A stretch of DNA of 52,066 nucleotides, taken from the NCBI GenBank assembly GCA_025765595.1, contig JAIVFH010000200.1:1-52066 (forward strand). Direction: 5' to 3'. Below are positions 20,995 to 32,931 of the stretch, one piece after another. The position numbers and the translations under genes were made by a program. Each line of letters starts with the position of its first letter. Position 1 is the stretch's first letter. The notes under the pieces were generated by a model that was not told the origin of the DNA, searched no databases, and saw nothing but the letters and a program-made list of their open reading frames with translations. The stretch comes from Obelidium mucronatum. Its lineage: Eukaryota; Chytridiomycota; Chytridiomycetes; Chytridiales; Chytriomycetaceae.

Positions 20995-21022
20995 CCCCAA
21001 CAGTCCAATCAAGATGCCAAAA

Positions 21023-21094
21023 GGGCCCAACCGGGAATTGAACCCGGGGCCTCTCGCACCCAAAGCGAGAATCATACTACTAGACCATTGGGCC
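21023..21094 (-). tRNA. tRNA-Pro (UGG)
   Basis: The 72-nt cloverleaf has acceptor GGCCCAA/TTGGGCC, anticodon stem CTCGC/GCGAG with loop TTTGGGT (anticodon TGG), and T arm CCGGG-TTCAATT-CCCGG. No intron is present. Confidence 0.93.
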
Positions 21095-21999
21095 TTGCTT
21101 CCTTTGCTACTATTACTGCTTCTAGTACATGGTTAATTTCTATTCAACTTTATTTCTATCATAGATAGTGCTTGACACAAAGCACACATTGCACCCAATG
21201 AGTGGTGATAGTGGTTTAATCAGTTAAGATGGGATAGAAATTCAGGAAAAAAAAGCAATGAATGAGATTTTAAGCTACACATCTTTTATAATCTCTCAGT
21301 GACACAGCACCAGATGATCACAGCTGCTAGGCATTGTATTGGTAAAGTGAAAACATATGGAAGCTGTTGATGACTCATTACTTGGATGGTCTTTTATGTC
21401 CTAGAAATACCCCGTGTTTCAGAGTTCTGAAGGTATAAACAGGAGGAAGATTTCTCCACAGGAAAGGGGCAAATTGGTGGAAAAGTGTGCAACTTTACCT
21501 TAGTAGTGGTTGGGCGCTAGCAATGTTCTGCAATAGATGTTATAATATGATAGACGCTTATTGTATTAATTGCATTACCAATGAGTGTTCAATAATAAAC
21601 AGAGAGATTCTTTGGAGAAATAACGTGTTCTTCTAGAACTCAACACCTGCGTTCCCACTAAGTCACATAAGCCATCGCTTAGACTATATTGCCGATCTAA
21701 CTCTGTTTATTCAATCACGCATAAAAGAAAATAACAAGTTATGTGCCCAAATGCATTGATTGTCTTTGGTGATTGTGAAAAGGGAACAAAGAAACACTGA
21801 AATGGCAGGCAACAAGGGGAAAGAATCAAACGCGACCGATTCTAAACGAGATTCTTAACAAATCAAATTACCCTGTCTGACAAAGCTCACGCTTACGGAA
21901 ATTGGTTCTCAAAATGCAAGAACTTAGGAAGTTGATTTCAAACTACCTAATTTTTATCAACAACCAACACCACCAAACATTGGTTGAACAAGATGAAGC

Positions 22000-22745
22000 G
22001 ACTTACCGAGGTAATTGATATTAGTCTTGGAACGGGTGTTGGATCCAGTTCTGCTGCTTCAGCTGCTTTGGCTTCTGGAACAACTACGACAACTAGAACT
22101 GCAAAAACGGCTGCAGATGTTTCTTTCGAAGAGTTTGAACAATTGGAGAAACTCTGATAAATCAAACAGAAACGTGAAAAGCAGGATGCTGATGATATCA
22201 AGGAAACTTTGAAAGCGATCAACAGGGGCATGTCAAAGCGGATGCAGGCTGCCTACGCCAACTTCAACACACCTGCTACTCGATGGGTAGAGTTGAAACG
22301 TACCAAGGATCCAAAGAATTGAAAGCTCAAAACTTCAGCGGCTGATGATTACAAGACCTTGTCTATTCGCATGAATCAATTGATTCCAGACTATTTGAAG
22401 CTTGTACGCGAAACAGAAGACGTGATAAGTCTCAGCTGTCCCGAATATAAAACAATCGAAGACCTTGAAAAGGCAATGATTAATCTCTGGGATGGTTATT
22501 GTCAAGCTCTTGGTCGAAACGCTCCTGATGGTAAGTTAGCACAAGTGACCATCAATGGAAATGGAAAACGCCCTGCAACAAACCAAAAGGGCGGAAACAA
22601 CGGAAACGCAAAAAGGAGTTATTCTGGAAAATAACCAAAATGTCCTAAACGTCCAGGTTATCACAAAACAACTTGGAGTTGCAAATCTTGCTGGAACTGT
22701 GTTTCTTCGGAGCATTGTCGCACTTTCACTGTCAGGTTCCAATGC
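22000..22745 (+). pseudogene. Degraded copia-type gag relic (left)
   Basis: Frame fragments (for example 22359-22634) read as a helical Gag domain, then a Lys/Asn-rich linker and, after an in-frame TAA, a Cys/His-rich knuckle-like stretch (WSCKSCWNC...EHC). Stops and frame changes show decay. The relic meets the oppositely oriented RT relic at about 22745. It is present again at 35665-36420. Confidence 0.45.
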
Positions 22746-23600
22746 ATCCGTCAAACCGATATAGATCTGTTTGGGAATAGGATTTGGGGCGCGATAATAA
22801 ATTATCCCCATATTGAACGAGTGCTTCAAATATCTTGAGACGCGGTTTGCACCATCCCAATGGCGGGCCGTAGGATTTCCAAGACCAAGAGCCCACAGAC
22901 TAACACTAACTGAAATATCAAATCAAGCAATATTGCATGGATACATTAAACCGCCGATTATCAAATTATAATCAAACTTTGTCAAATCCAAAGATTCTTT
23001 GTCGTCCCTCTTAGGTATGTAATTTGCTTTGCCTTCCATCGGGGTTTGAGTCCCATTACACGCTTCCATCCTGAATTGACGTAAGTAGTGTTGAACATAT
23101 TTTGACTGATGAAGAAACGAATAGCTTCAATCAGATGCGTATTCAATTTCAAGACCCAGGTGATATTCACAACGGCCTTGGTACACAATGTCAACTTTTG
23201 CTTTCAAAGACGCAATAACAAAATCGATAATTGAATTGTGACAGCAAATCAATAAATTGTTGACATAGAACGCTATCCAAATCCAGTATCCGTTAGCATA
23301 TTTTTGAAACAGACATGGATCCGTAAAACTTGCGGTATAACCAAGAGATTTCAAGATATCGCACAATTTCTGATACCACAATATGAAATTTTTCTTTGGA
23401 TAGCACGCGGGCGGTCTGATGTAAACAGTAACATCAAGTGCCCCATTCAAGTAAGCACCAACAGCATCAGCAAGGAACATTCCAATTCCCAACCAAGTGC
23501 TCATTGCAATCAGAAATCTCAACGTTGTAGTTTTGATAACTGGTGAATACGTGTTGACAAATTCACTCCGGAAGTCTGATAATCTCTGCGAGCAACAATT
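22746..23600 (-). pseudogene. Degraded copia reverse transcriptase/RNase H relic
   Basis: On the minus strand the order is a YSPV-type motif with TTTLRFLIA, then DAVGAYLNGALDVTVYIRPP, DPCLFQKY, the catalytic region with YVNN in place of YVDD, the YHLGLEIE motif, and an IIGGLMYP segment. A decayed RNase H piece (GIIYYRAPN...GLTDALEPD) follows. Stops and frameshifts interrupt it. It belongs to a different, older copia lineage than the intact elements. Confidence 0.7.
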
Positions 23601-24656
23601 CGCAGCTAACCATTCCTTGGCATTCTGAGTTCATCGAATATCTGCGTGACGCGTTGGAATAGTCCCATCCCAATAGAAGTCCCTAAGATACATAGCATTG
23701 GGATAACCAAATCTTTGATGAATAATATCTGACAAAGCTAGTAGACTTTTCGTAATATTCGCGAATACACAATGAACTATCTTGAATCAAAGTTCCTTTA
23801 AACCGTTTGGACCTTGGACAGCCGTGAATAAAGTTTTCTTTGTTTGACTATCAGAGAAAACAGCACAAGAGCTTTCTTGATCAATAGAACACTTGTACAA
23901 TGGTTACCGAGCCAATAGACTGAGGTGCGGTGGTAAGCCATCCGCTAGGACCTTTTTAGCTCTGAATTTTTTTTTAGAACTTTTAAAGAATAGTACTGCA
24001 TAAAACCGAGTCAATACTTAAGAAAGAGCAAGAGCAAAAGCTTTTCTTTCCATTGACAGAAGGCCTGTATAATATGATAGGCAGTATAATTCGGCAGTTG
24101 TACCAAATTAATAAGACGAATCATCTCGTCTTCAAATTTTTTAGGGGGCCAGAACTTTCTTGAATAAGCCATAGAAAGTTTTTGCACAAGTCTTATGGAT
24201 ATCAATGTCTTTGAGAGAAAGCTACATATAAACCCTTGGCAAAGATCTTCAAGTGCTCCAAATCTGGAATATGCTTTGTTATGATCACAGGCTTTCCGAG
24301 ATAGAATTTAAAGTGAGGGGAATTTTGCTGGTGGCTTCGTCATTCAGAAAACCAAGACAAGACAATTCTGCAGTATTGACATCCTTCAAAGCCTTTGCTA
24401 CAATCTGATAGCACACCAATTGCTTCTTCCAAGCCAAGTCCATGACTGCCTACCGCAAGACAGCACATTGTTCAAGATTCTTTGCAGTAGCCACTGGAGC
24501 AACTAGTTGGCAAGACATTTGACAAAGTAGATTGGGAACTTGCAGCACTGATTGCATCAATGTCAGACTTAATTAATGCCCCCCAACACATTTGCGCTAC
24601 GATCCCCATGAGTACAAGGTCCGAATACAAGGTTGTCCTTCTGGCACAAGACCTGT
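23601..24656 (-). other. Decayed sequence, possible copia integrase remnant
   Basis: No intact gene is seen. A minus-strand fragment at 24205-24011 (KFWPPKKFEDEM...) loosely resembles the integrase C-terminal side expected upstream of the RT relic. The rest cannot be assigned. Confidence 0.3.
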
Positions 24657-24780
24657 TTCCAATAAAATAGGATTATTGGAAGGTACCATTTTCCAATAAA
24701 ATAAAGATATTGGAAAGGCCAATTTCCAATAAAATAAAAATATTGGAAAGACTATTTTCCAATAAAATAAAATATTGGAA
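24657..24780. repeat. Cluster of four TTCCAATA...TATTGGAA palindromes
   Basis: Hairpin units lie at 24657-24682, 24691-24715, 24724-24748 and 24757-24780, spaced about 33 bp. Each has TTCCAATAAAATA on the left arm and an (A)TATTGGAA or ATTATTGGAA right arm. Confidence 0.85.
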
Positions 24781-25420
24781 AGATGAAATCAAGGGAAAAC
24801 GAACCTTTGTTAAAAACACAACAAAATTCAAGTTTGCCCATCAGCAGCAACATTTGAGCCCCTCCAACGCTAGTCTCTCACTCAAGCAGATGTTTACTGA
24901 TTGGTCAGTTCCACCCAGAGTCACTCATAGTCACCTGCAATGATTAGCCTTTGCTGCACAACAAAGAACAAGGTATGGGTGTTTTGTATAGAGACTTTGG
25001 AGTCACAGCTGCAGATTCAGCAGATATTGCTGCAAAGTAATTGCCAGTACCCATACTCCCTGTTGAGGCTGTCAAGTACATCTATTTGTTTGTTGATCCG
25101 TGCCAGGCACCTGCATCAAGGACTTGACTTGCCAGCGCAATACAGAGCCACTGCGCAAGTTGGTGCTGAGTTGGAGGTTGGCGTCCTTGTACACGTCGCC
25201 GCCTTCAACATTGATTCTGCATGAGTTTGGCGCGCTGTTGCAGCTTGAGTTGCTCAACCTGGACTTGTGCAATGTTGAGGACACCATGCCTGTCAAGATT
25301 GCCTTTCTGCTGGTCCTGGCTTCCCTCAATCTGCACAGCTGCAAACCTGTCCCTTAAGTTTGCAAACCTGTCCCTTAAGTTTCTGAATTGGGGACCCTTA
25401 AGTCCAGGTTTGGTCAAGCT
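24781..25420. other. Unassigned intergenic sequence
   Basis: No convincing gene is seen. It includes a 21-bp tandem duplication (GCAAACCTGTCCCTTAAGTTT twice, 25341-25382). Overlapping frames around 25072-25429 on both strands are not supported by recognisable motifs. Confidence 0.4.
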
Positions 25421-25757
25421 GCATAACAACTTATTAATTGCGAAAGGCTTCCAATAAAATAGAATTATTGGAAGAAGGGTTAACCCTAAACCTTAACCAA
25501 CCTTTGTCTTCTGGCTCTTTTTCATTCAGCTGACCTGCTTCCAATAAAATGAAGCAATTGGAAGGCAATCAGACACACTTACTTGTATTGTATTGGCAAA
25601 GTGGAAAATAACTTCTTTGTGACAACTAATGTGGAGCTGTGGTTTAATGTAAATTAGGCAGTATTTTTACTCTTTGAAGTTTCCAATAATCTTGGATTAT
25701 TGGAAGACAACAGCATTTCACCCAGCATGCTGCCGGCTCATTTGTATCCAGCTAACA
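25421..25757 (+). repeat. 337-bp direct repeat, first copy
   Basis: It matches 26238-26574 end to end, with equal length and a few substitutions. It holds three hairpin palindromes (25449-25473, 25539-25563, 25681-25705) and a telomere-like GGGTTAACCCTAAACC stretch. Confidence 0.85.
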
Positions 25758-26237
25758 TTGCAAAAAATTGCCCCGGAAAAAAGACCAATAAAAGGTACCA
25801 AGTGACGGATGCCAGTTTGATACCCGCTTTGACCTAAACGGTTAACTAAAATGACTTGATGGACGTTTGTGCCAATCTGCGCCAGGAGCTCCGCCAGCCG
25901 CGCCGCCGTCCACTGTCTGAATAACCTGTCTAAATAACTTGAAGCCTGTTTTGACCGCAACTGTAAGAGGCAACAATTGATGACACATTGTTTGACTGCT
26001 TCTTTTAATTTTTTTTGTTTGTTTTAGGACGCGATTGCAAGCAATACTGCACTGTAGTTTTCGCGACACGATTCACAAATACCTGGACCTGTGTCCCGGC
26101 CGCTGCCGGTCTTGATTGTAGTGGCCTGGGCACTACAAGTTTTGGTATTTTATTGTATTGCGGCTGGTCCTTATTAACTTATTGTTTTTTATGGCAGTTT
26201 GTGTTTGCGATTTCTCTGACAATTTCTCCGACACCAA
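25758..26237. other. Spacer between the 337-bp repeats
   Basis: No recognisable gene is seen. It is partly GC-rich around 25880-25910 (GCCAGCCGCGCCGCC-type sequence), with short frames on both strands lacking motifs. Confidence 0.4.
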
Positions 26238-26574
26238 GCATAATAACTTATTAATTGCGAAAGGCTTCCAATAAAATATAATTATTGGAAGAAGGGTTAA
26301 CCCTAAACCCTAACCAACCTTTGTCATCTGGCTCTTTTTCATTCAGCTGATCTGCTTCCAATAAAATGAAGCTATTGGAAGGCGATCAAACACACTTACT
26401 GATATTGTATTGGCAAAGCGGAAAATAACTTCTTTGAGAGAACTTATGTGGAGCTGTGGTTTAATGTAAATTAGTCAGTATTTTTACTCTTTGAAGTTTC
26501 CAGTAATCTTGGATTATTGGAAGACAACAGCATTTCACCCGGCATGCTGCAAGCTCATTTGTATCCAGCTAACA
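26238..26574 (+). repeat. 337-bp direct repeat, second copy
   Basis: This is the second copy of 25421-25757, with palindromes at 26266-26290, 26356-26380 and 26498-26522 and the telomere-like TTAACCCTAAACCCTAACC. Confidence 0.85.
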
Positions 26575-27787
26575 CCCAATCAACAGAATTTCAGCAAGCT
26601 TTGAAACGATTATGGAACCTATGAGTACTGGACACTCCAAAGGTGGGTATCTGAAGCAGAGTCCTTTTACAACCGGTTTTTTTTAGGTAATTTAGCAACA
26701 GATGAGACACTGAGGATGGCCCCATGTCCTTACTACAGCTCTGTTTGTTTGTTGTTCACGAGTCAGTGTGGCAGCTGCTGTTGTCTTGTTTTTTTGCACA
26801 CAATTCAAATTGTTTGGGTTCATTTATGATTTCACAGTGCTTGGCAGGTGCTTGGTTTGGGCGGGAAAAGTATAAAAGAAGACAAATCCCCCCTCCAGAA
26901 TTTCTCATCTGTGTACTTTGAACCAAACTCTTTATCATAATACTTCAAATTTCTTCTCCATAACTCTTTGCCTATGCTTCAAACCATAACTCCATGGCAG
27001 AAGTAGAAGGCAGATTCCAATAGACGTTCTTGGTATTTTAACTTTGATTTGCCAACTAGCATGTTAAGTTTGAAATCTTCAGGACATTTTGGTAGGTGAA
27101 TCTTTTTCCAAAAAAAGTTGAATTGTTGGAAAACAAAGAATTCTTCCAATATTTTACTTTTATTGGAACTACAGATAAATATCAACTTGCTTGCATCACT
27201 GCTTTGACATAACTATTTTACTAAACAAAATTTTTTTCAGATTGTTTGGTATTCAGCTGAATTTTTTTGAACGTAGGAATGTTTGGGTGGTATGTATTTG
27301 GCTTCCTAGTTTGTCCTCATTTGAATGCAATCAAGATGAATATTGACCAAATTGCTATCACACAAGTAGCAGAAGAAGTGATTAGTCATCAAAATGATAA
27401 ATGGAAAAAGAAATCCAGTTTCATTAGGGGATCCTTCGAATATTTCAGGAATGTTGGAAATTATACCTTCTAGTTGATGACTCTTCTTTGTAGTGGTCTA
27501 AAAATTGAAGTCAATTCTTCATGTCAAATATCCGCAAACTCTGGTGAGTGACTTCCAATATTTTGTACTGAGTTTCTTAACAGTAGTGTTTATTGACAAA
27601 TCAATGAAATAGGGGGGCCATCACTTTATTATAATGGTGGCTCAGCAAAATGTCACCGCACAGAGAAAAAGGATGCGTAGCTTTATAGCTGAGGCTTAAA
27701 AGGATCCAAGTCCAAAAATAGCGTAAAGGTATTACGACTTTGAATGAATTGCATCTGGTATAGTCACAATTTGACAACAACACCTTG
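26575..27787. other. AT-rich intergenic sequence and relic flank
   Basis: No intact gene is seen. One further palindrome is at 27144-27168. The last 150 bp before the copia element continue the minus-strand protease relic of 34838-34975, which the copia insertion split. Confidence 0.4.
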
Positions 27788-28249
27788 TGTTGTAGAGGGA
27801 CTGGAAGCGGTGCTGGTTCTGTAGATAGGTGAGCTGATCGTTGTGGACACTAGAGAGATTTTGGAGAGAATTCTTAAACTTTATTCCCAAACATGGAGCT
27901 TGCAACATGAGTTTCATGTGCCTCCAACACTTCCCCTCAAGCGAGCATGATTGAATAAAGAATGAATTGAACAACGATCAGACTTGTATCATGTGACATG
28001 AATGTGACTTGATTAATTGCCAATGATTGATTAAGGCTTGGTGATTAAATCGGGTTCGGCGAAGGTCATGTGATTGTCACGTGATGGTGCCTTCCCCTTG
28101 ATCGTGTGAATCGCTTGAGAGTTGTGTCTTTCTGTGCGGTCTTGCGTTATTACACCCTGTGTCAGATTCTTACTGACTAAAACACTCGTCCCTCGCTCAA
28201 CCATTAAAATGGCGAAGCAAGGATGAAGTGAAACCTTCATAGGCGGATA

Positions 28250-28310
28250 TGTAATAAAACCTGGGTTGTCTTGGTAGCAGACTTGCGCTCTGACCATTGA
28301 GCTAAGTGGT
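28250..28310 (-). other. tRNA-like fold in the copia 3' region (right copy)
   Basis: It has the same TAGCTCAATGGTCAGAGC D-arm-like sequence and GTCT/AGAC stem-loop as at 15471-15528. Confidence 0.5.
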
Positions 28311-28506
28311 TGGTTTTCTTGTGTACTTTTGAACTTGAATAAATAGTTGAATTGTTCTATATGAATTGTATGTTTAAAATATGAAGTATTCTAGGTTCTA
28401 GAATCGAAATCGAATTTAATTGAATAGAATTGACTTAGCATTATTGGGGGCAAATCACGACTAGCCCCAATGCGTATCGCGGAAGTCAATCTTGAATCGT
28501 GAGTTG

Positions 28507-30334
28507 TTAAATTGTAATCGCGGTTAGAGACATCATGCCAAATTTGGTACGTAGTTTCTTGAATTGATCGCGTCCAAGGCACTTGGTGAGTAAATCGGCT
28601 GGCTGGTCAGCGGTCTTGATCCAAGTGACCTTGACTTGTTTTAAATTGACTAGTTCGCGAATGTAGTGGTATCGTATATTGATGTGTTTCGATCGATGTG
28701 AGAATACGTCGTTGTTGCATTGATGAATTGTAGACTGGTTATCTTCGAATACTTGAATTGGTTTGTCGAGTGGTATGTTGAGTGTATCGTATAGCTGAAT
28801 AAAAGACTGTAGTTCGCGTCCTAGTTCACTGATAGACATGTATTCGGCTTCTGTAGATGATAGTGGTGTGACTGGAGTCTTGGTTGATTTCCAGCTGATG
28901 ACGCCATCCGCGAGAACAACCATGTAGCCAAGCTGCGACTTAGCTTCGTGGTGGATGTTGTACGCGGCGTCGCTGTAGCCGATAGGACTTGAATTGCCTT
29001 GTTTTTTGGAGTAGAGGATACCGTGGTCTTGTGTATCATGGATGTAGCGGAAGACACGCATGAGGTCTTCCCAGTGTTGTTGTGATGGTTTGCTGGAGAA
29101 GATGGATAGGAAGGAGATAGCTGTAGAAATGTCCGGGCGAGTGTTGATAGCTGCGTAGTTGAGGCATCCGATGGCTTCAAGGTATAGGGATGGGTTGTTG
29201 AATAGGGGGGTGGTGTCTGATGCTGGAGTTGGTGAAAATGAGCTTGGCAAGGGAGTGGAAATTGGATAATGCGAAAAATGCCCCGTAAATCGCTCCAAGA
29301 TTTCCTTGACGTATTTTGATTGGTGGATGAATATTCCGGAGGGCACGTGTTCAACTTGTATTCCGATTGTGTAGGTAATTTTTCCTAAGTCTCGCATTTT
29401 GAATTCCTTTCTAAGAGAAATCACGCCCTCATCGATAAGTGCTTGGTCACCAAAGAAACACAAGTCGTCGACGTAGATAGCCAAGTACACAGTCTTGCCA
29501 TCCACAGTCTTAAAGAAGACGCACGGGTCTGCTTTCGACTGAGTATATCCTGTTTTTTTGAGGTGAGTCGTCAACTTCTTATACCAAATACGACCCGCTT
29601 GTTTTAATCCGTAAAGTCCTTTTAGGAGTTCATAGACCCTGCCGGTTCCATCGTCGTATCCGGGAGGCTGCTTCATGTAGACGGGTTCGTCGATATCGCC
29701 ATACAAGTATGCGGTGCTCACGTCGCACATGCGGGTATCCCACCCGTTAATTGCTGTGAGCGATAAAAGCCATCTGAAAGTTGCTGCGCGCATAACCGGT
29801 GAGTGAGTCTCCGTATAATCCAATCCGAATTGTTGAGTATATCCTTGAGCGACTAAACGCGCCTTAAATCGTTCAACAGATCCATCGCTGTTCAACTTGA
29901 CCTTGTAAACCCATTTGCTGCCGACAATATTGATGCCGTCAGGAGCTTTGACAAGTCTATAGGTCTTGTTGTCCACGAGCGCGTCAAGTTCAGGCTTTCT
30001 CGGCTGCAAGCCATTCTTCTTGGAATTTGCTCTTCATGGCTGCGTTCCGTGTCTTTGGTGATTCAGGAGTCTTCGATATTGGCGTCGAGGTGAGTGGTAC
30101 GTCGTGTAATTTATCTTCGATCGTCGCTGATGACCATTCTTCACCAAAAACATGTGTTTCCTCTTCGTCGAGTGTCGGTGAGCACAGCAGCGTCGTCGCA
30201 AGCAATGTCCGTGATTTGCTGAGTCTCTGAGACATTCGTCGCGGCGCCGTTGCTGGTTTTGGTACTGTTGGTGGTGGCTGCGGCGGCGGTCGTACCGAAG
30301 TGCCAAGACCTTGGCTTGTTAAGGTACGCTTCAT
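28507..30334 (-). pseudogene. pol: Copia reverse transcriptase/RNase H (right copy), one frame break
   Basis: This is the counterpart of 13446-15272. The main frame 30009-28507 contains KARLVAQGYTQ, the YVDD catalytic site, the RNase H SSTEAEYMS and DQPADLLTK. A frame break near 29995 separates it from the upstream linker (30334-29990). The sequence is otherwise nearly identical to the left copy. Confidence 0.85.
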
Positions 30335-30528
30335 CGCACTTTTGAGTGGTTTTGTAGTTTTACTAAGTGTTATTCGTATTGTGATTAGTGTATCGTCGTT
30401 GATTCGAGCGATTGAGGTAAGAGTATATGTGTTTTTGTAATGATGTGTGTTAAAAGTTGTTTTGGTTTTTGTAGTGATTTGTATGTGGAGAGTTTCCTCT
30501 CTTCGAGAGTACTTCCAATTGTATGTGG

Positions 30529-30737
30529 CTACCGTTGATGGAGGTGATCAAGGTATGTAAATTGTTTATGTGTTGGGGATCCCGGGATCAGGGCTTGGCC
30601 CTTATTAATTAAGTTTTTGATTGTGTATTGTAGCTTCCCCTCAATCCGTTCCCGTTAAGTCTTACAAGGCGTCCCCCGCAAGTTCCAAACAAGATGAATG
30701 GTAAGGAAGGATTGGGGTTATTGTTGTTGTATCTTAC
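30529..30737 (-). other. Candidate pol intron, right copia copy
   Basis: This 209-bp segment runs from GTAAGA (30737) to TAG (30529). It is the MITE-free equivalent of 12444-13252 and contains the intact TTAATTAATAA target site. Confidence 0.45.
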
Positions 30738-32857
30738 GTTTTTGTTAAATGATTGATTTGTATTTTGTAGTTCAAGTCTCGCGGCGTTCGCCTTGAGGAC
30801 TGTGTGATGTAATTTTGGTTGCTTTCGGTTGGTTCGCAACGCTTGGAGTGTCTCCGCATCAAGAGGTTTGTGTCTTGACTTTTTCCATTATGTCAAGATA
30901 ATTTTTAACATTTGTATCCACAGCGACGCTTGTCTTGATTGGTAACTCTGGTAAACTCAAGACCAAGTTGCGTGGAGGTAGCGAATGTTGGTTGCGGCCA
31001 CGACGGATATATAGTGGGCTTGAAGATGCAATCTTTGAATCGAACGAGGTGAACGCGAGCGGTTTCCAAGTCGAGGACAATGACCTGGGATGGAGTCTTG
31101 GATCCAAGGTAAATTCCCTTCTTTCCGTGTTGGTTCCATCTTGCTACAATTTGTGTTGATACAGGAAGGATACTTGACAGCACACCCAAAGGGCTGGAAG
31201 TGGGACGTTCGAGGACGAATTCCGGAGCTGGCAGTATTCGGGACTATCAATATCGCGGGATATAACAGGTAAGACGTTGTTGATTTCTGATGCGTGTTCA
31301 AATGCGTATCCCCAATATTCTAACGGTGCTTTGCATTGATATAGGAAAGTCCTGGCCATCTTGCTCAAGGTTTGAATTGTCCGTTCGGGTCCTCCATCCA
31401 TTTGGTGCTGTTCGGGTATTCCTGGCTCGAATGAGATGTTGTTGAGTTCGCAATATTTCATGAATGCTGGAGATCTTCCTAGTTCTCCTGGATCCATTCG
31501 TATCCGTTTTGTGGTAAGTTGGTATTTTGTTATTGTCTTTTGATGAAGTCGGATAGCCCAAACTAATGCTTCATCTTTGTGTTCAAGTAGCGCGACGTCA
31601 GACCTCTTCGAACCATAATCATTCATGACTAGCGCGTATGGGTATTTTCCAAGATGTGGCGGTTTGATTTCGACGACGTCAAATCCAAGTTGTTCACCAG
31701 GTAAATGTTTCTTTGGATCTGACTTAAATGGTTGCTTATTTGTTTTACAACTTTCGCAGGAATCGCATGGCATAGGCTTCGGCGGAAATTGAATTGGATG
31801 TAGGTCGCTTGAAGTATGATGACGCTGCATGTATCTGAGTCTCGCGTCGCTAGCATGTCCAAAGATTCGGTGTCGAAGCTCATAATCCAGTAAGTCATTT
31901 AACATTTGACGCGATGCTCTTTCTAACTGTCCTTTGCTTAATTCCCTTAGACGCATATTCTGAAGTTTGGCTGAAAGTAGCGAATGGAACTGACGCGACT
32001 GATTGGATGGAATGGGATGATTGCGTACTGGAAGAAAGTGGAGTCCATTTCGTTTGATGCATTGGAATAGTGGTTGATGCGGTCCCAAGTCTGATGATGG
32101 ATGGGACTTAAAGATGTAACCGGGGAGTCCTCTTGAAGATTGGAAAGTGGAGTCCAGCGTCTTCAAGATCATTGGTCCCAATTAGGTGAGTTACAATCTT
32201 TGGAGTGAGGCACGCGTCTTTGATTAATAACGCGTATCCATTTTCCAGAATGATGACTGCGTCTCCAGTTCCAGTTATCTGAAGTGGAGTGCCATCTTCG
32301 TCAGCGGTACCGGAGGTTCGGCTACACGGAGTAAAAGAGACGAAATAATCCGTGGTCTTCAAGCAAGTCTTTCGGCAACCTCCATCAATGACGAAGACAA
32401 ACTTGGTGTTTGTTGGCTGAAACTGGTACAAGAGTTTTGGTGTTTCCTTGATACTGGTAAGTGTTTCAGTGTTGTTGTATAATGTAATGAATTCTTCTAA
32501 TGACTTATCATTCGCAGGGGGGACTGCGTCTGGCTGTGACAAGACCATGTTCTCATCACAGGCCCCCCCGGTGCGGAACGCCCTTTTGATTTCGTCATAG
32601 AGTTGATTATAGTTGTTTGAATCCAGAATATCTTCGGGAGCTGGATCAATCCTCGAAGGTAAGCTGAATTTGGTTTTTGATGTTGTTGTATTTGTTGATT
32701 TTGCTGATTGTTTCCATTGTAGGGTACGTTCGGCTTTGCGGAGTTGCGGTTGAATGTTTTGATGAATGATAGAATCAGGAACGGCTTTGTCTTTCCGTCG
32801 CTTCTTCTTAGTGGTAGCAGTAGTAGTTGAAGGTATTTGATTTTCTTCTTCTTCCAT
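30738..32857 (-). pseudogene. pol: Copia protease/integrase (right copy), frameshifted
   Basis: It starts at ATG 32857. Frame breaks lie near 32150, in 31240-31160 and near 30860-31000, and one extra A lies near 30767. It retains the DGG protease motif, the HHCC zinc region and the integrase DDE residues seen in the left copy. Confidence 0.8.
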
Positions 32858-32931
32858 TTGATGTGACGCTGATGTATTGATGACTTGAGTTATAGGTGGC
32901 GCGTCAACTTCAAGTCCATCTTTCGGCCAAC

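Larger units (their letters stand above)
20995..23174. repeat. Repeat T, left copy (inverted repeat of 35240-37420)
   Basis: The segment is about 2.18 kb and matches the right copy in inverted orientation at high identity. It contains a tRNA-Pro gene at one end, AT-rich non-coding sequence (21095-22000), a gag-like relic and part of a copia RT/RNase H relic. The homology stops at about 23174, within the RT relic. Confidence 0.85.

Noticed and set aside
20755..21168. 137-codon ORF with a Cys pair
   Set aside because: Its second half is the antisense of a tRNA-Pro gene. At most the first part could be a relic, so it is not called as a gene.
24657..24780. CRISPR-like evenly spaced repeats
   Set aside because: The units are palindromes with 8-bp spacers in a eukaryotic context. 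Unique spacers of uniform 25-40 bp and cas genes are absent.
25072..25429. Overlapping ORFs on both strands
   Set aside because: They include a 21-bp tandem duplication and lack any recognisable domain. Chance frames are more likely.
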